The notes under the pieces: model-generated
Databases searched by the model: none
The model's input: the letters and a program-made list of their open reading frames with translations, nothing else
Told to the model about the DNA's origin: nothing
Shown: in pieces, positions 1 to 7,857 of the stretch
How the letters are laid out: each line of letters opens with the position of its first letter
Position numbering within the stretch: position 1 is the stretch's first letter
Program-made: the position numbers and the translations under genes
Assembly (NCBI GenBank): GCA_963422285.2
Contig: OY729419.2
Span: 930,001 to 994,000, forward strand
Reading direction: 5' to 3'
Length of the DNA: 64,000 bases
From: VXYL01 sp963422285
GTDB lineage: Bacteria; Pseudomonadota; Gammaproteobacteria; Pseudomonadales; Azotimanducaceae

Positions 1-1089
1 AGCGCGGACCGCCGCGCCGTTTTCTCGGCTGGTCGCCGCGGCACTCCCGGCCTGCGCTTGCCGCTGGAATGTCCGCAGCCCGGGGCGCACTTGCTCCGAG
101 GTGGCTGGAACCGCGGCGCTGGGCGAAGTCCGGCGGGTGCTGGCGGCGCCTTCGCCGCGCCCGTTCTTGTTTCTGTGGAACGCCCTCAGGCGGGGATGGG
201 TGCGCTTCGCTTCCTCGTACCTTTGCCGGACGTCGTCGCTCGCTTCGGATCGGGCAGCCGCCCGAGGCTCCCGGTCTTGGCGGTAGAAGGTTCGCAGGCG
301 CGGGTGGATGCGCTCGAGTCTTTTCAAGCGCGCCGGGGCGGCGGCCTGGACGGCATCCCGCCCAGGGCGGTACCGATGGCGACGGTCGTAGCGATGGGAG
401 TGGTAGTGGCGATGGGGGCGGTAGCCGAGCGGGTGGCGGCGGTAGTCCCAAGTGCCGACGAAGTAGCGGTACGGCCAGATGCCATCGTGGTGGTGGTACA
501 CGTAGTAGCGCACCGGATCGTAGATCCAGAACGCGTGGGAGACGCGCGTACCGACCGTCGGCGTGTACGTGTAGTCGCCGCCGCGGGTACGATAGACCGT
601 GCGAGTGCGGTAGGTGCGCCGCTGTTCGACCACTTTCAGGCGGGGCTCCAATACCGCGACCAGCAGGTCGATGGTGACGTCGCCGGCGATGTCGAGCAGC
701 CATGCGCCGCCCGGATCCTCCTCCGGCGCGGGTATGCGCACTTCGTACCATTCGTTTGCATCGCCGGCCGGGATCTCGAACTCCCCGGAGCGCCACTCCA
801 GAACCAGCAGTTCGGCATGGCCTTCGGCTTCGTCCTCGGCGCGGGCGATCAGCACCACTTCATCGAGCTGGAAATCCTCGGCAGCGAACTCGGTGCGCGC
901 ATCGAGCAGCTCGTTCACCTTCAGCAGCCCGCTTTCCTCGAAGCGCATCTCGTCGAGAGGTATCTCGACGCTGACTCGGTATTGTTCGCTTGTTTCGGTG
1001 CTTCCGTAGCTGATGCTTTCGTGGCTGGCGCAGGCGACCAGCGGCGACAGGACGAGGGCAGTACTGCTAGCGACGATGGCGCGGTTCAT
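1..1089 (-). CDS. Putative outer-membrane lipoprotein, 3' end beyond window
   Basis: The reading frame is open from an ATG at 1089 to the left edge of the window (363 codons visible, no stop). The N-terminus is a lipoprotein signal: a hydrophobic stretch ending LVAC, with Cys20 as the likely lipidated residue. Residues about 20-155 are acidic and beta-like. Residues about 190-245 are rich in His, Tyr and Arg. The C-terminal part carries three copies of a short motif of the type P-R/G-L-R-x-F-x-R spaced by about 40 residues. I do not recognise the family. The start overlaps the stop of the upstream YcaQ-like gene (ATGA), so the two are probably translationally coupled. The role is unknown; envelope location is inferred from the signal. 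Confidence 0.7.
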   Translation of the reverse strand, partial: MNRAIVASSTALVLSPLVACASHESISYGSTETSEQYRVSVEIPLDEMRFEESGLLKVNELLDARTEFAAEDFQLDEVVLIARAEDEAEGHAELLVLEWRSGEFEIPAGDANEWYEVRIPAPEEDPGGAWLLDIAGDVTIDLLVAVLEPRLKVVEQRRTYRTRTVYRTRGGDYTYTPTVGTRVSHAFWIYDPVRYYVYHHHDGIWPYRYFVGTWDYRRHPLGYRPHRHYHSHRYDRRHRYRPGRDAVQAAAPARLKRLERIHPRLRTFYRQDREPRAAARSEASDDVRQRYEEAKRTHPRLRAFHRNKNGRGEGAASTRRTSPSAAVPATSEQVRPGLRTFQRQAQAGSAAATSRENGAAVRA

Positions 1090-2471
1090 GGCGGCGGGCT
1101 CGTTTTGCGGTCTTCGGTATCTTGCACTTTATGCAGGGCTAGGTGAACGGAACCTGAACGGGCCTGCTTGAACGAGCGCCGGATCGGATCGCCGAGCGCT
1201 GGCGGCGACACCGTGCCCACCTCCACCGCCGGGCAGCCCGTGAAGGCGGCGTACTCGCCAACCGCGGACGCGAATGCCGGCAGGAACGCATCCGGGACGT
1301 CGTCTTCGAGGAACAGCGTCTTGATCTCGAAGCGACCTTCCGGGCGATGCGCCTTGCAGTCCATGCGACCCGCGAAGCACTCGCGAAACAGGATCGGCAA
1401 GGCGAAGTAGCCGAACCGGCGCTTCTCTGCCGGCAGGTAGCACTCGATGGTGTAGTCGAAGCCGAACACCGCCAGACAGCGTTGGCGCTGAATGACCACA
1501 TTGTCGAAGGGCGACAGGATGCGCACCATGTCCGGCAACTGCCTGAGCGTGCGGTCGAAGGCGTCCGGGCGGGCGTAGATCGGTTCGCCCGCCGCAGTTC
1601 GCCGGCGCACCAGATCGCCCTCGCGGACGCGCTCCGCGAGCCGCTGCCGGGCAGCCGAGCGCACTCGGGCGTCGCGGCGGAAGTAGGCGACGGTCCTATC
1701 CGTGGCGAAGCCGTGCGCGGTCAGCATGGTGTCGATGACGTGATCGGCGTGTTCGCGCAGGCTCGGCTCCGTGGTGTCGACATCCGCCGGCAGGAAGCGC
1801 TCGGCCAGCTCGTAGCGCTTCTGGAATCCTTGGCGCTCGACGCTCATGAGTTCGCCTTCCATGAACAGCTGCTCCAACGCTCGCTTGGCCGGCTTCCAAT
1901 CCCACCAGCCCTCGTGCCGCGGGTTCTCCGCTTGCGCGGAGCTTCCTCTCGCGCTGCGATCTATTTGCGAGGGGTCCCCCCTCGCGCTCCCCCGCCGCGG
2001 GTTCTCTGCTTGCGAGGGGTCCCCCCTCGCGCTCCCCCGCCGCGGGCGCTCGAAATCCCGGGCGAAAAGCGGCCCTTCGGCGCGGATGCGGTCCTTCACC
2101 CAAGCCATCAGCTTCCTGTCGCGGCTGCGCATCCAGCGCATCTCGCCGCGAGCGGCGGCGCGCATCATGGGCAGCGCGAAGCGGTAGTCGCGCATAGGCA
2201 GATAGGACGCCGCGTGGCACCAGTACTCGAACGCCCGGCGTCGGCTCACCAGCCGATTGAGAATCGCCTCGTGGTACTTCGACACGCGCGTGAAGAAAGT
2301 ATGGTGATGCGCTCGAGCCACCACCGAAATGGTGTCGATCTGGACGTAGCCGAGCTGTTCGAGGGCTTTCTGCGCGCCAGCCAGGCCAGTGCCGATTTTG
2401 CGGCGGCCGGCCAGTCCTTGATGGCTGAGGGCGAGGCGGCGCAGTTGGACGGGGTTGGGCGATCGGGTCAA
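1086..2471 (-). CDS. YcaQ-like winged-helix DNA repair glycosylase with repeat-encoded insert
   Basis: Resembles the YcaQ/AlkZ-type family (winged-helix, DUF1006-like), which includes glycosylases that unhook interstrand crosslinks. Family-like segments are the QIDTISVVARAHHH region near the N-terminus, WWDWKPAKRALE in the middle and the SPFDNVV stretch towards the C-terminus. The frame stays open upstream to 2552 with non-ATG starts; I place the start at the TTG at 2471, where family similarity begins, because longer forms run into the divergent gamma-glutamyltransferase gene. No clear ribosome site is visible. Between ARDFE and WWDWKPAK lies an extra stretch of about 43 residues encoded by a tandem palindromic repeat (separate entry). 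The stop overlaps the next gene by 4 bp. The family assignment is fairly secure; the exact repair substrate is not. Confidence 0.78.
   Translation of the reverse strand: MTRSPNPVQLRRLALSHQGLAGRRKIGTGLAGAQKALEQLGYVQIDTISVVARAHHHTFFTRVSKYHEAILNRLVSRRRAFEYWCHAASYLPMRDYRFALPMMRAAARGEMRWMRSRDRKLMAWVKDRIRAEGPLFARDFERPRRGSARGDPSQAENPRRGSARGDPSQIDRSARGSSAQAENPRHEGWWDWKPAKRALEQLFMEGELMSVERQGFQKRYELAERFLPADVDTTEPSLREHADHVIDTMLTAHGFATDRTVAYFRRDARVRSAARQRLAERVREGDLVRRRTAAGEPIYARPDAFDRTLRQLPDMVRILSPFDNVVIQRQRCLAVFGFDYTIECYLPAEKRRFGYFALPILFRECFAGRMDCKAHRPEGRFEIKTLFLEDDVPDAFLPAFASAVGEYAAFTGCPAVEVGTVSPPALGDPIRRSFKQARSGSVHLALHKVQDTEDRKTSPPP
1918..2045 (-). repeat. In-frame tandem palindromic repeat, family A (copy in ycaQ-like gene)
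   Basis: Two identical 35-bp units (1966-2000 and 2011-2045) separated by 10 bp give a 45-bp period. A degraded third unit lies at about 1933-1960. Each unit holds an inverted repeat, GCGAGGGG facing CCCCTCGC. A 45-bp period keeps the frame and adds 15 residues per unit (core RGSARGDPSQ). The same unit, period and orientation relative to coding appear in purF at 33083-33159. Confidence 0.9.
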
Positions 2472-2551
2472 GGGAAACAGGATTTGTGGCGAGGCGACGA
2501 TTGCCTGTAGTGTAGCGAATGTCGTTGGCAAGCGGTGGGGCGTGTCCCGCA

Positions 2552-4234
2552 ATGAATATTCGGCAAGCGATTCTTGGATTCGTCGTCGGCATGGCAGCTG
2601 CGGCGGCAGCGGCGGATGCCGTCCGCGGCAAGCGCGGCATGGTGGCGACGCGCTCGCCGGCGGCGTCCGCGGTGGGAGTCGATGTGCTGCGCGGTGGCGG
2701 CAACGCCGTGGACGCCGCGGTGGCAGTGGGTTTCGCGCTGGCGGTGACCCATCCCTCGGCGGGAAATCTCGGCGGCGGCGGATTCATGGTGATCCGCTTG
2801 GCGAACGGCGACGTGGCCGCCAACGACCATCGCGAGATGGCACCCAGCATGGCGCGCCGGGACATGTACCTGGACGACGATGGCGACGTGATGCCGGGCC
2901 TGTCCACGGCATCCCATCTTGCCGTCGGCGTACCCGGCACGGTGGCCGGCCTGCTCGATGTGCTGGCGCGATACGGCACGCTGTCGCGCCGCGAGGCCAT
3001 CGCGCCGGCGTTGCGACTGGCGCGGGAAGGCTTCGCCCTGCCGGCGGACATCGCAGCCCAGTTCCAACGCCATCGGGAACAATTCGCGCCCTACCCCGCC
3101 AGTGTCGCCAAATTCGCCCAGCCGGACGGCAGCGCCTTCGCGGCCGGAGACGTGTTTCGCCAGCCGCACCTTGCCGACACGCTGGAACGCATCGCCGAGC
3201 AGGGACGCGACGGATTCTACGCCGGGCGCACCGCGGATCTGATCGTCGCGGAGATGGTGCGCGGGGGCGGCTTGATCGATCGCGACGATCTCAAGGCCTA
3301 CCGTTCGACTTGGCGGCAGCCCGTGCGCGGCGGGTATCGGGGCTATCAGATCGTGTCCATGCCGCCGCCGTCCTCCGGCGGCATACTGCTGGTGCAGATG
3401 CTGAACATGTTGGAACCGTTCGACGTCGGCGGCATGGGCTTCGGCAGTCCCGCGGCGATCCATCTGATGGTCGAGGCGGAACGACGCGCCTATGCCGATC
3501 GGGCCCAGCACTTGGGCGATCCGGACTTCTACGACGTGCCGGCGGCGATGCTGACGGATCGCGGCTACGCCCGGCAGCGGTTCGCCGACTTCAAGGCGGA
3601 CGCCGCGTCCAAATCCGAACACATCGGCGCCGGCCAGTGGCCGGAGGAAAGCCCGGAGACCACCCATGCTTCCGTCCTCGACGAGGCCGGCAACGCCGTC
3701 GCCTACACCACCACCCTGAACTTGGGCTACGGCGCGAAGATCGTCGTCCCCGGCGCCGGCTTTCTGCTCAACAACGAGATGGACGACTTTTCCAGCAAGG
3801 CCGACACGGCCAACTCCTTCGGCTTGATCGGCCGCGAAGCCAATGCCATCGCGCCGCGCAAGCGGATGCTGAGTTCGATGACGCCGACCATCTTGCTGCG
3901 CGAAGGAGAACCCGTTCTGGTCACCGGCTCGCCGGGCGGCAGCACCATCATCACCACGGTGCTGCAAGTGATGGTCAACGTCATCGACCACGATATGGAT
4001 CTGGCGACGGCGGTGGCCGCGCCTCGGCTGCATCATCAGTGGCGGCCGGACCGCGTGGTCTTCGAGGCCGAGGCGCTGTCGCCGGAGACGCGAGCGGCGC
4101 TGGAGCGCAAAGGCCACGCCAACCTGGTGGAAATCGGCTTCGGCATCGGCGATGCCAACTCGGTGATGCGAATCGGCGACGAGCTGCTCGGCGTCGCCGA
4201 TCCGCGCAATGCCGGCGCCGCGGCGGGATTCTGA
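2552..4234 (+). CDS. ggt: Gamma-glutamyltransferase (gamma-glutamyltranspeptidase) precursor
   Basis: Periplasmic Ntn hydrolase that cleaves the gamma-glutamyl bond of glutathione and related compounds and transfers it to water or amino acids. The precursor self-cleaves into large and small subunits. From the ATG at 2552 the protein begins with a signal-peptide-like stretch rich in Ala. Family marks are the GGNAVDAAVA and HPSAGNLGGGGF blocks in the large subunit and the nucleophile Thr at about residue 370 in ETTHASV, where the small subunit would start. The GSPGGSTI oxyanion region near the C-terminus is present. About 560 residues, normal for the family. An in-frame ATG at 2519 is less likely because it would displace the signal peptide. 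It is divergent from the ycaQ-like gene and appears monocistronic. Confidence 0.92.
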   Translation: MNIRQAILGFVVGMAAAAAAADAVRGKRGMVATRSPAASAVGVDVLRGGGNAVDAAVAVGFALAVTHPSAGNLGGGGFMVIRLANGDVAANDHREMAPSMARRDMYLDDDGDVMPGLSTASHLAVGVPGTVAGLLDVLARYGTLSRREAIAPALRLAREGFALPADIAAQFQRHREQFAPYPASVAKFAQPDGSAFAAGDVFRQPHLADTLERIAEQGRDGFYAGRTADLIVAEMVRGGGLIDRDDLKAYRSTWRQPVRGGYRGYQIVSMPPPSSGGILLVQMLNMLEPFDVGGMGFGSPAAIHLMVEAERRAYADRAQHLGDPDFYDVPAAMLTDRGYARQRFADFKADAASKSEHIGAGQWPEESPETTHASVLDEAGNAVAYTTTLNLGYGAKIVVPGAGFLLNNEMDDFSSKADTANSFGLIGREANAIAPRKRMLSSMTPTILLREGEPVLVTGSPGGSTIITTVLQVMVNVIDHDMDLATAVAAPRLHHQWRPDRVVFEAEALSPETRAALERKGHANLVEIGFGIGDANSVMRIGDELLGVADPRNAGAAAGF

Positions 4235-4722
4235 TTTCGTATTTTCGTCACCGCTCTTCGGGCGCAGCGCAAAACGCGGTTTGGAACTGCGCCCTCGACG
4301 CCAGCAACTCGGCTGCGCTGCCGTCCATCTCGTGCCAATACTTGCGCAGACGCCAGCGAAACCAGCCACGAAAAGGGAAGTCCGACGGCTTCCATCCCTT
4401 CGCCTGTCCGTCCGCCCGTTCGAGCCTGGCGCAATCCGGCGCTGCGGCGGACAGGCTCCCCCAATGGCTTTCGAACAACGCACCCGAGGCCAAGGACATT
4501 TGGCCGGTTGCGCTGGCAGTTCCCGAACTTCTCGCCGTTCGTTGCGACGCCGTTTCCAGGCGGCGCGTCCGCTCGCGGCAGGCGGAATCCAGCGCATTCA
4601 TTAGATTTTTTTCGCGGCCTGGGGCGTCCGTGGCGAATTGCAAGGCCTTTGAATACGAGAACTCGACCTTATTTGGAAGGCATCGACCAATTCGTCGGTC
4701 CCAACAGGAAATGGAGATGAAC
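4235..4722. other. Gene-poor stretch between ggt and hsp20
   Basis: No convincing gene. A minus-strand frame from ATG 4601 to a stop at 4248 (117 residues, rich in Ser, Ala and Arg) has no ribosome site and no family I recognise, so I leave it as a doubtful possibility. The right end holds a heat-shock-like promoter, annotated separately. Confidence 0.5.
4649..4674 (+). promoter_or_regulatory. Candidate sigma-32 promoter for hsp20
   Basis: TTGAAT (4649-4654) and CCTTATTT (4667-4674) are separated by 12 bp. The heat-shock consensus is TTGAAA with CCCCATTT at 11-15 bp spacing, so the -10 matches at 6 of 8 bases. It lies about 50 bp before the hsp20 start. Judged by eye only. Confidence 0.4.
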
Positions 4723-5151
4723 ATGGCTATCGTACGTTGGAACCCCTTCCAGGAAATCGATCAGTTCTTCGACCGCCACCTCTATTCGGGCAGGCCCGGA
4801 GGGCTGCCGGAGAACGACAGCGCCTGGAGGCCGTTGGCGGACATCCGGGAAACCAAGGACGCCTACCGCGTCGAGGTGGAGTTGCCGGCCGTGGAGGCCA
4901 AGGACGTGAACATCGAGCTGAACGCCGGCATGCTGCACGTCATCGGCGAGCGGCGCTACGCCAAGGACGACGAAACGGATCGCGTTCACCACAGAGAGCG
5001 GGGCTACGGCAGGTTCGCGCGCAGCTTCCGGCTGCCGGAGGATGCCGATGCGGACGCCATCCGCGCCACTGCCAAGGACGGGGTGGTGACCATCACCGTC
5101 GGCAAGAACGCCAAGGCGCTGTCCCGCTCCATCGCCGTCGAAACCCACTGA
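4723..5151 (+). CDS. Hsp20/alpha-crystallin small heat-shock protein
   Basis: ATP-independent holdase that binds unfolding proteins in the cytoplasm. The 142-residue length is typical. The N-terminus MAIVRWNPFQEIDQFF is the classic bacterial Hsp20 start. The alpha-crystallin domain spans residues about 40-135 (WRPLADIRETKDAYRVEVELP, GVVTITV). Three in-frame ATGs occur at 4711, 4717 and 4723. I chose 4723 because GGAG at 4713-4716 is well placed and family members begin here. A sigma-32-like promoter lies upstream. No partner gene is adjacent; the gene appears monocistronic. Confidence 0.93.
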   Translation: MAIVRWNPFQEIDQFFDRHLYSGRPGGLPENDSAWRPLADIRETKDAYRVEVELPAVEAKDVNIELNAGMLHVIGERRYAKDDETDRVHHRERGYGRFARSFRLPEDADADAIRATAKDGVVTITVGKNAKALSRSIAVETH

Positions 5152-5602
5152 CCGCCTGAACCACCGCGCCTCGGCCTCGCATCGAGGTGCGCCGGCTGCG
5201 GCCGTTCCTATGATCCGGCCACACGAAGTCGGCGGCAGCGCGGACGCGCCGCCTTCCATCCCGCCAGCAGGCCGATGAACGGGGAGCGGGATTCCGCGAT
5301 CGTCCTGCCGGACGAAGGGGACGTTCGGATCCGGACGCCGACGTCGCGGATGCGAACGACGAGAGCGGAACTCGGTCGGAACTCCTGGCAATTCCGTGCC
5401 GATTTCCCGTCCACCGGCCACCGCAACTGTTGGCCCAAGCAACGCAAACGCTTGGCGCTGGGCTCGGTGGCAGCCACCAGCCCCAGTACGCCGGCTGCTT
5501 TCCTCGGCGGGCTGGAGTCGGCGCTGCCGTCCATGCCCGCAGACACGGCGTGGATCGCCTCGACGAACTCATCGCCCATGTTTTCCCAAGGCGCGACGAG
5601 TC
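5152..5602. other. Gene-poor stretch downstream of hsp20
   Basis: No recognisable gene. A minus-strand frame (about 5208-5579, starting MGDEFVEAIHAV) follows the zinc-ribbon gene directly and could be a small or decayed third member of that operon, but its composition (Arg and Ser rich, no family) does not support a firm call. Confidence 0.4.
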
Positions 5603-6511
5603 TCAAAATATCTCACCCGTACCGAATTGCCGTACTGCAAGAACTTGAGCAACGGTTTTCAGCTTCGCCATCTGGGGGCACCCGTACCCGTTGTTGTGCG
5701 GAAGGGGACTCGGGCATTTGAGGTACCACACATCCAGCTTCCCCATCGGTTCCCTCTTTCGCTTGAGAACCATGCCAACGCTGTGGACAGGACACCGGTA
5801 CGCTGGAAATGAATGACCCCGCAGTGCGACCAAGTCTTGGCCTATCCTTCGGCCATACCTATTGTCGAAAGCCTTTCGACACATCTCAACGCGGCTCATC
5901 GCGAGTGCTTCGTTGTCCCGGGGAAGCAATGTGCCGAAGTCGGCCTTGGTGACGTTTTCGGTATTCCGGCAATGTCTTCGGTCCGATAAATCGAAGTAGA
6001 ATCCAGTGCATCCCCAGAAGTAACTCGGGTGCGCATTCAGGATCTGGGCTCTTGGCAGTTGCAGGATCATGGACTGTCCGCACTTCGGACAACGCTTCTC
6101 CGTAGCTTGGCCTATGTGCCACTCCACTATGTGTATGTGATCCGGATCGATGAATACGACGTCGTATTCATCCGGCGTAGATGCCACGGTTTCCCTGGCT
6201 CCAAGCTTCCGGGCTATCCCATCGCTCTCCCGTATTAACTCGTCATACCGTTCGCGGGCTTCCGGCGACATCCTGCCATCGCGTTTTACTTGTTTGTGGA
6301 TATCGAGGATCTCCGCATCAATCTCGGCCTGGCGGCCTTCGTAATGCCTACGCTGTTGTTCGTTGTTCCGACGTGCGAGAGGATCGACAACCATCGTCGC
6401 TACCAAGTCCGCGAGTGCGCGTTTCGCGGACCCGATAGCATCAGCGGCAATCCCCAGCAGGCCCTTGCCCACCTCCACTGCGCTGTCGAGAACTCCCCGG
6501 AGAAACCCCAT
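5603..6511 (-). CDS. Unknown protein with two topoisomerase-like zinc ribbons
   Basis: 302 residues. Residues 1-50 form an amphipathic or hydrophobic helix region; residues about 50-105 are charged and probably helical. Two cysteine clusters follow. One starts RCPKCGQSM near residue 140 with partners WGCTGFY and RHC about 25-40 residues later. The second runs from YRCPVHSVGM near residue 235 to LKCP and YGCPQM. Both resemble the C-terminal zinc ribbons of type IA topoisomerases (CPxCG, then GC, then C), which bind single-stranded DNA or mediate protein contacts. It lies 11 bp downstream of the GIY-YIG-like membrane protein gene and is very likely cotranscribed. I do not recognise the full-length family. 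A nucleic-acid-directed accessory or defence role is inference. Confidence 0.65.
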   Translation of the reverse strand: MGFLRGVLDSAVEVGKGLLGIAADAIGSAKRALADLVATMVVDPLARRNNEQQRRHYEGRQAEIDAEILDIHKQVKRDGRMSPEARERYDELIRESDGIARKLGARETVASTPDEYDVVFIDPDHIHIVEWHIGQATEKRCPKCGQSMILQLPRAQILNAHPSYFWGCTGFYFDLSDRRHCRNTENVTKADFGTLLPRDNEALAMSRVEMCRKAFDNRYGRRIGQDLVALRGHSFPAYRCPVHSVGMVLKRKREPMGKLDVWYLKCPSPLPHNNGYGCPQMAKLKTVAQVLAVRQFGTGEIF

Positions 6512-6522
6512 GAACCGATCTC

Positions 6523-7230
6523 CTACTTCGATTGCTGGCGAAATTCAGTCGCCTTTCGTGCCCGTTCCAAATCCCTGCGAGCCTCCGTGACCTCCATGGG
6601 TTCTGGAGGTCGGGGAGGAGCCTTCAATCGGGCACGTTTCAACGCCTGCTCCCACTCCCCTCTGATCCAACGGTAGATACGTTTGCCTCGCCACACCGCA
6701 AGGCCGATGCCCACCACAGGAACGCCTGCGGCCAGCAAATTCAGGAACCAGCCGACAGCCTCCTCAACAACTTCCTCCGGGAGATCGTCAGTCGAAGAGG
6801 GGAGTTGCGGAACAGCCATGCCGTTCTTCGCCGCGAGGCCGGCGATTGCTCCGACATCGACGAGGTCGTTCTCGAACAGCGTTTTGACTGCCGCCAGTGC
6901 CGCCTCGCGAATGTCATCATCGATGGCAGCGCTTTCAAACAGCTCCGTCGCGCCGGTACCGCGCGGATCCAGGCCGGCCCCCAAGTTTGCCGCCATCGCA
7001 CCCTCAAAGGCATCCATCTGGGGTTGGTTCGCAAACGTAAAGTGATCGACCAACTCCCAGTTCTCGCCATTGTCGGTCGGGTAGTTCGAGCCCGTATCAT
7101 TCAATGCCGCAACACGAGACTGGACATCCCCTTCCGTGGTCTTGCCTACCTTGTGGATGAGCGGGCCGTAGCCCCCGCCCGCAGGCGGCTTGGCGATATA
7201 AACGCTGAACGACATGCTTTCGGTATCCAT
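6523..7230 (-). CDS. GIY-YIG/T5orf172-like nuclease domain fused to a membrane anchor
   Basis: 235 residues. The N-terminal ~100 residues look like a GIY-YIG fold of the T5orf172/MUG113 type: VYIAKPP opening, HKVGKT strand, SRVAALN helix, and an ELFE motif that would carry the catalytic Glu. A hydrophobic segment at about residues 165-188 (FLNLLAAGVPVVGIGLAVW) is followed by a basic tail. The arrangement predicts a membrane-tethered nuclease facing the cytoplasm. ATG 7230 is used here; ATG 7215 is also possible. It is the first gene of an operon with the zinc-ribbon protein and has a candidate promoter just upstream. The domain call comes from motif reading, not a profile search. Confidence 0.62.
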   Translation of the reverse strand: MDTESMSFSVYIAKPPAGGGYGPLIHKVGKTTEGDVQSRVAALNDTGSNYPTDNGENWELVDHFTFANQPQMDAFEGAMAANLGAGLDPRGTGATELFESAAIDDDIREAALAAVKTLFENDLVDVGAIAGLAAKNGMAVPQLPSSTDDLPEEVVEEAVGWFLNLLAAGVPVVGIGLAVWRGKRIYRWIRGEWEQALKRARLKAPPRPPEPMEVTEARRDLERARKATEFRQQSK

Positions 7231-7244
7231 CCTGGGAGTTGCGG

Positions 7245-7273
7245 AGAGTAGTAGTGTGGCTATGATGTGTCAA
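7245..7273 (-). promoter_or_regulatory. Candidate sigma-70 promoter of the GIY-YIG/zinc-ribbon operon
   Basis: On the minus strand a perfect TTGACA (7273-7268) is followed after 17 bp by TACTCT (7250-7245), about 15 bp before the start at 7230. Confidence 0.45.
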
Positions 7274-7391
7274 GCAAGACGCGTGCGTTACGGCCAGAAG
7301 CCGCAGCAGGCTCAGCGTTGGAATATCTTTGCATGCGGATATCGAGCGCGGGAAGCCAGCGGGCGCATAGTCCCGGTAACGCCGCACCCGA

Positions 7392-7729
7392 TCAACGGAG
7401 AATTCCAGGGTGGACCTGGACAGCGACGACGCATCCCGCAGCGCCCTGGCATCGTTCGGATGCACCTCGCCGAGGTGCCGTCCAGCGCCGCCGTCTCTCC
7501 CTGTCCGTCCGTCGAGCCCTGAAGACGGCTTCCACCACGCCTTTCTTCGTCCATCGGCCAAACCACCGGCACACTGTGCCCACGTTCTAAAGCGCTCCGG
7601 CAGGGCCCGCCACTTGCAGCCGTTCTCCGGCACACATGGAATGCCGTCGAGCACCTGCCGGCTGTCCAGAACGACGATGCTGGACAGAATGCGGGCGATC
7701 TTCTCGAATTGCGGTTTCACGAGTTCAAC
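7392..7729 (-). pseudogene. IS5-family transposase remnant, frameshifted and truncated
   Basis: The minus strand reads VELVKPQFEKIARILSS, then a block like QVLDGI and ENGCKWRALPERF, the N-terminal domain of IS5-type transposases. After a frameshift near 7580 it continues as GTVCRWFGRWTKKGVVE, and again in a third frame as DGTSARCIRTM. The DDE catalytic domain is absent. This is a dead fragment at the edge of the accessory operon and marks past transposition here. Terminal inverted repeats were not found by eye. Confidence 0.7.
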
Positions 7730-7857
7730 GCCTGTTCCCTTATGGTTTTTCAACCGTCCCTTTGTAATACACATAGTGCAAACGCGCCCTAGGAGATCGC
7801 CCTTGCCGCAAGTGCCTGGGCAGACTACCCTCGTGGCGCTTGATGCACGGAGGGGAT

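Noticed and set aside
58..1146. 362-codon plus-strand frame at the left edge
   Set aside because: Antisense to a minus-strand lipoprotein frame that has a signal peptide and lipobox and is coupled to the upstream gene.
1918..2045. CRISPR array
   Set aside because: Only two or three units, 10-bp spacers that are nearly identical, in-frame within a gene and no cas genes.
2455..5151. 898-codon plus-strand open frame across ggt
   Set aside because: Only its last 143 codons (Hsp20) are coding; the rest is a shadow of ggt in a GC-rich genome, with Arg and Gly runs and no family.
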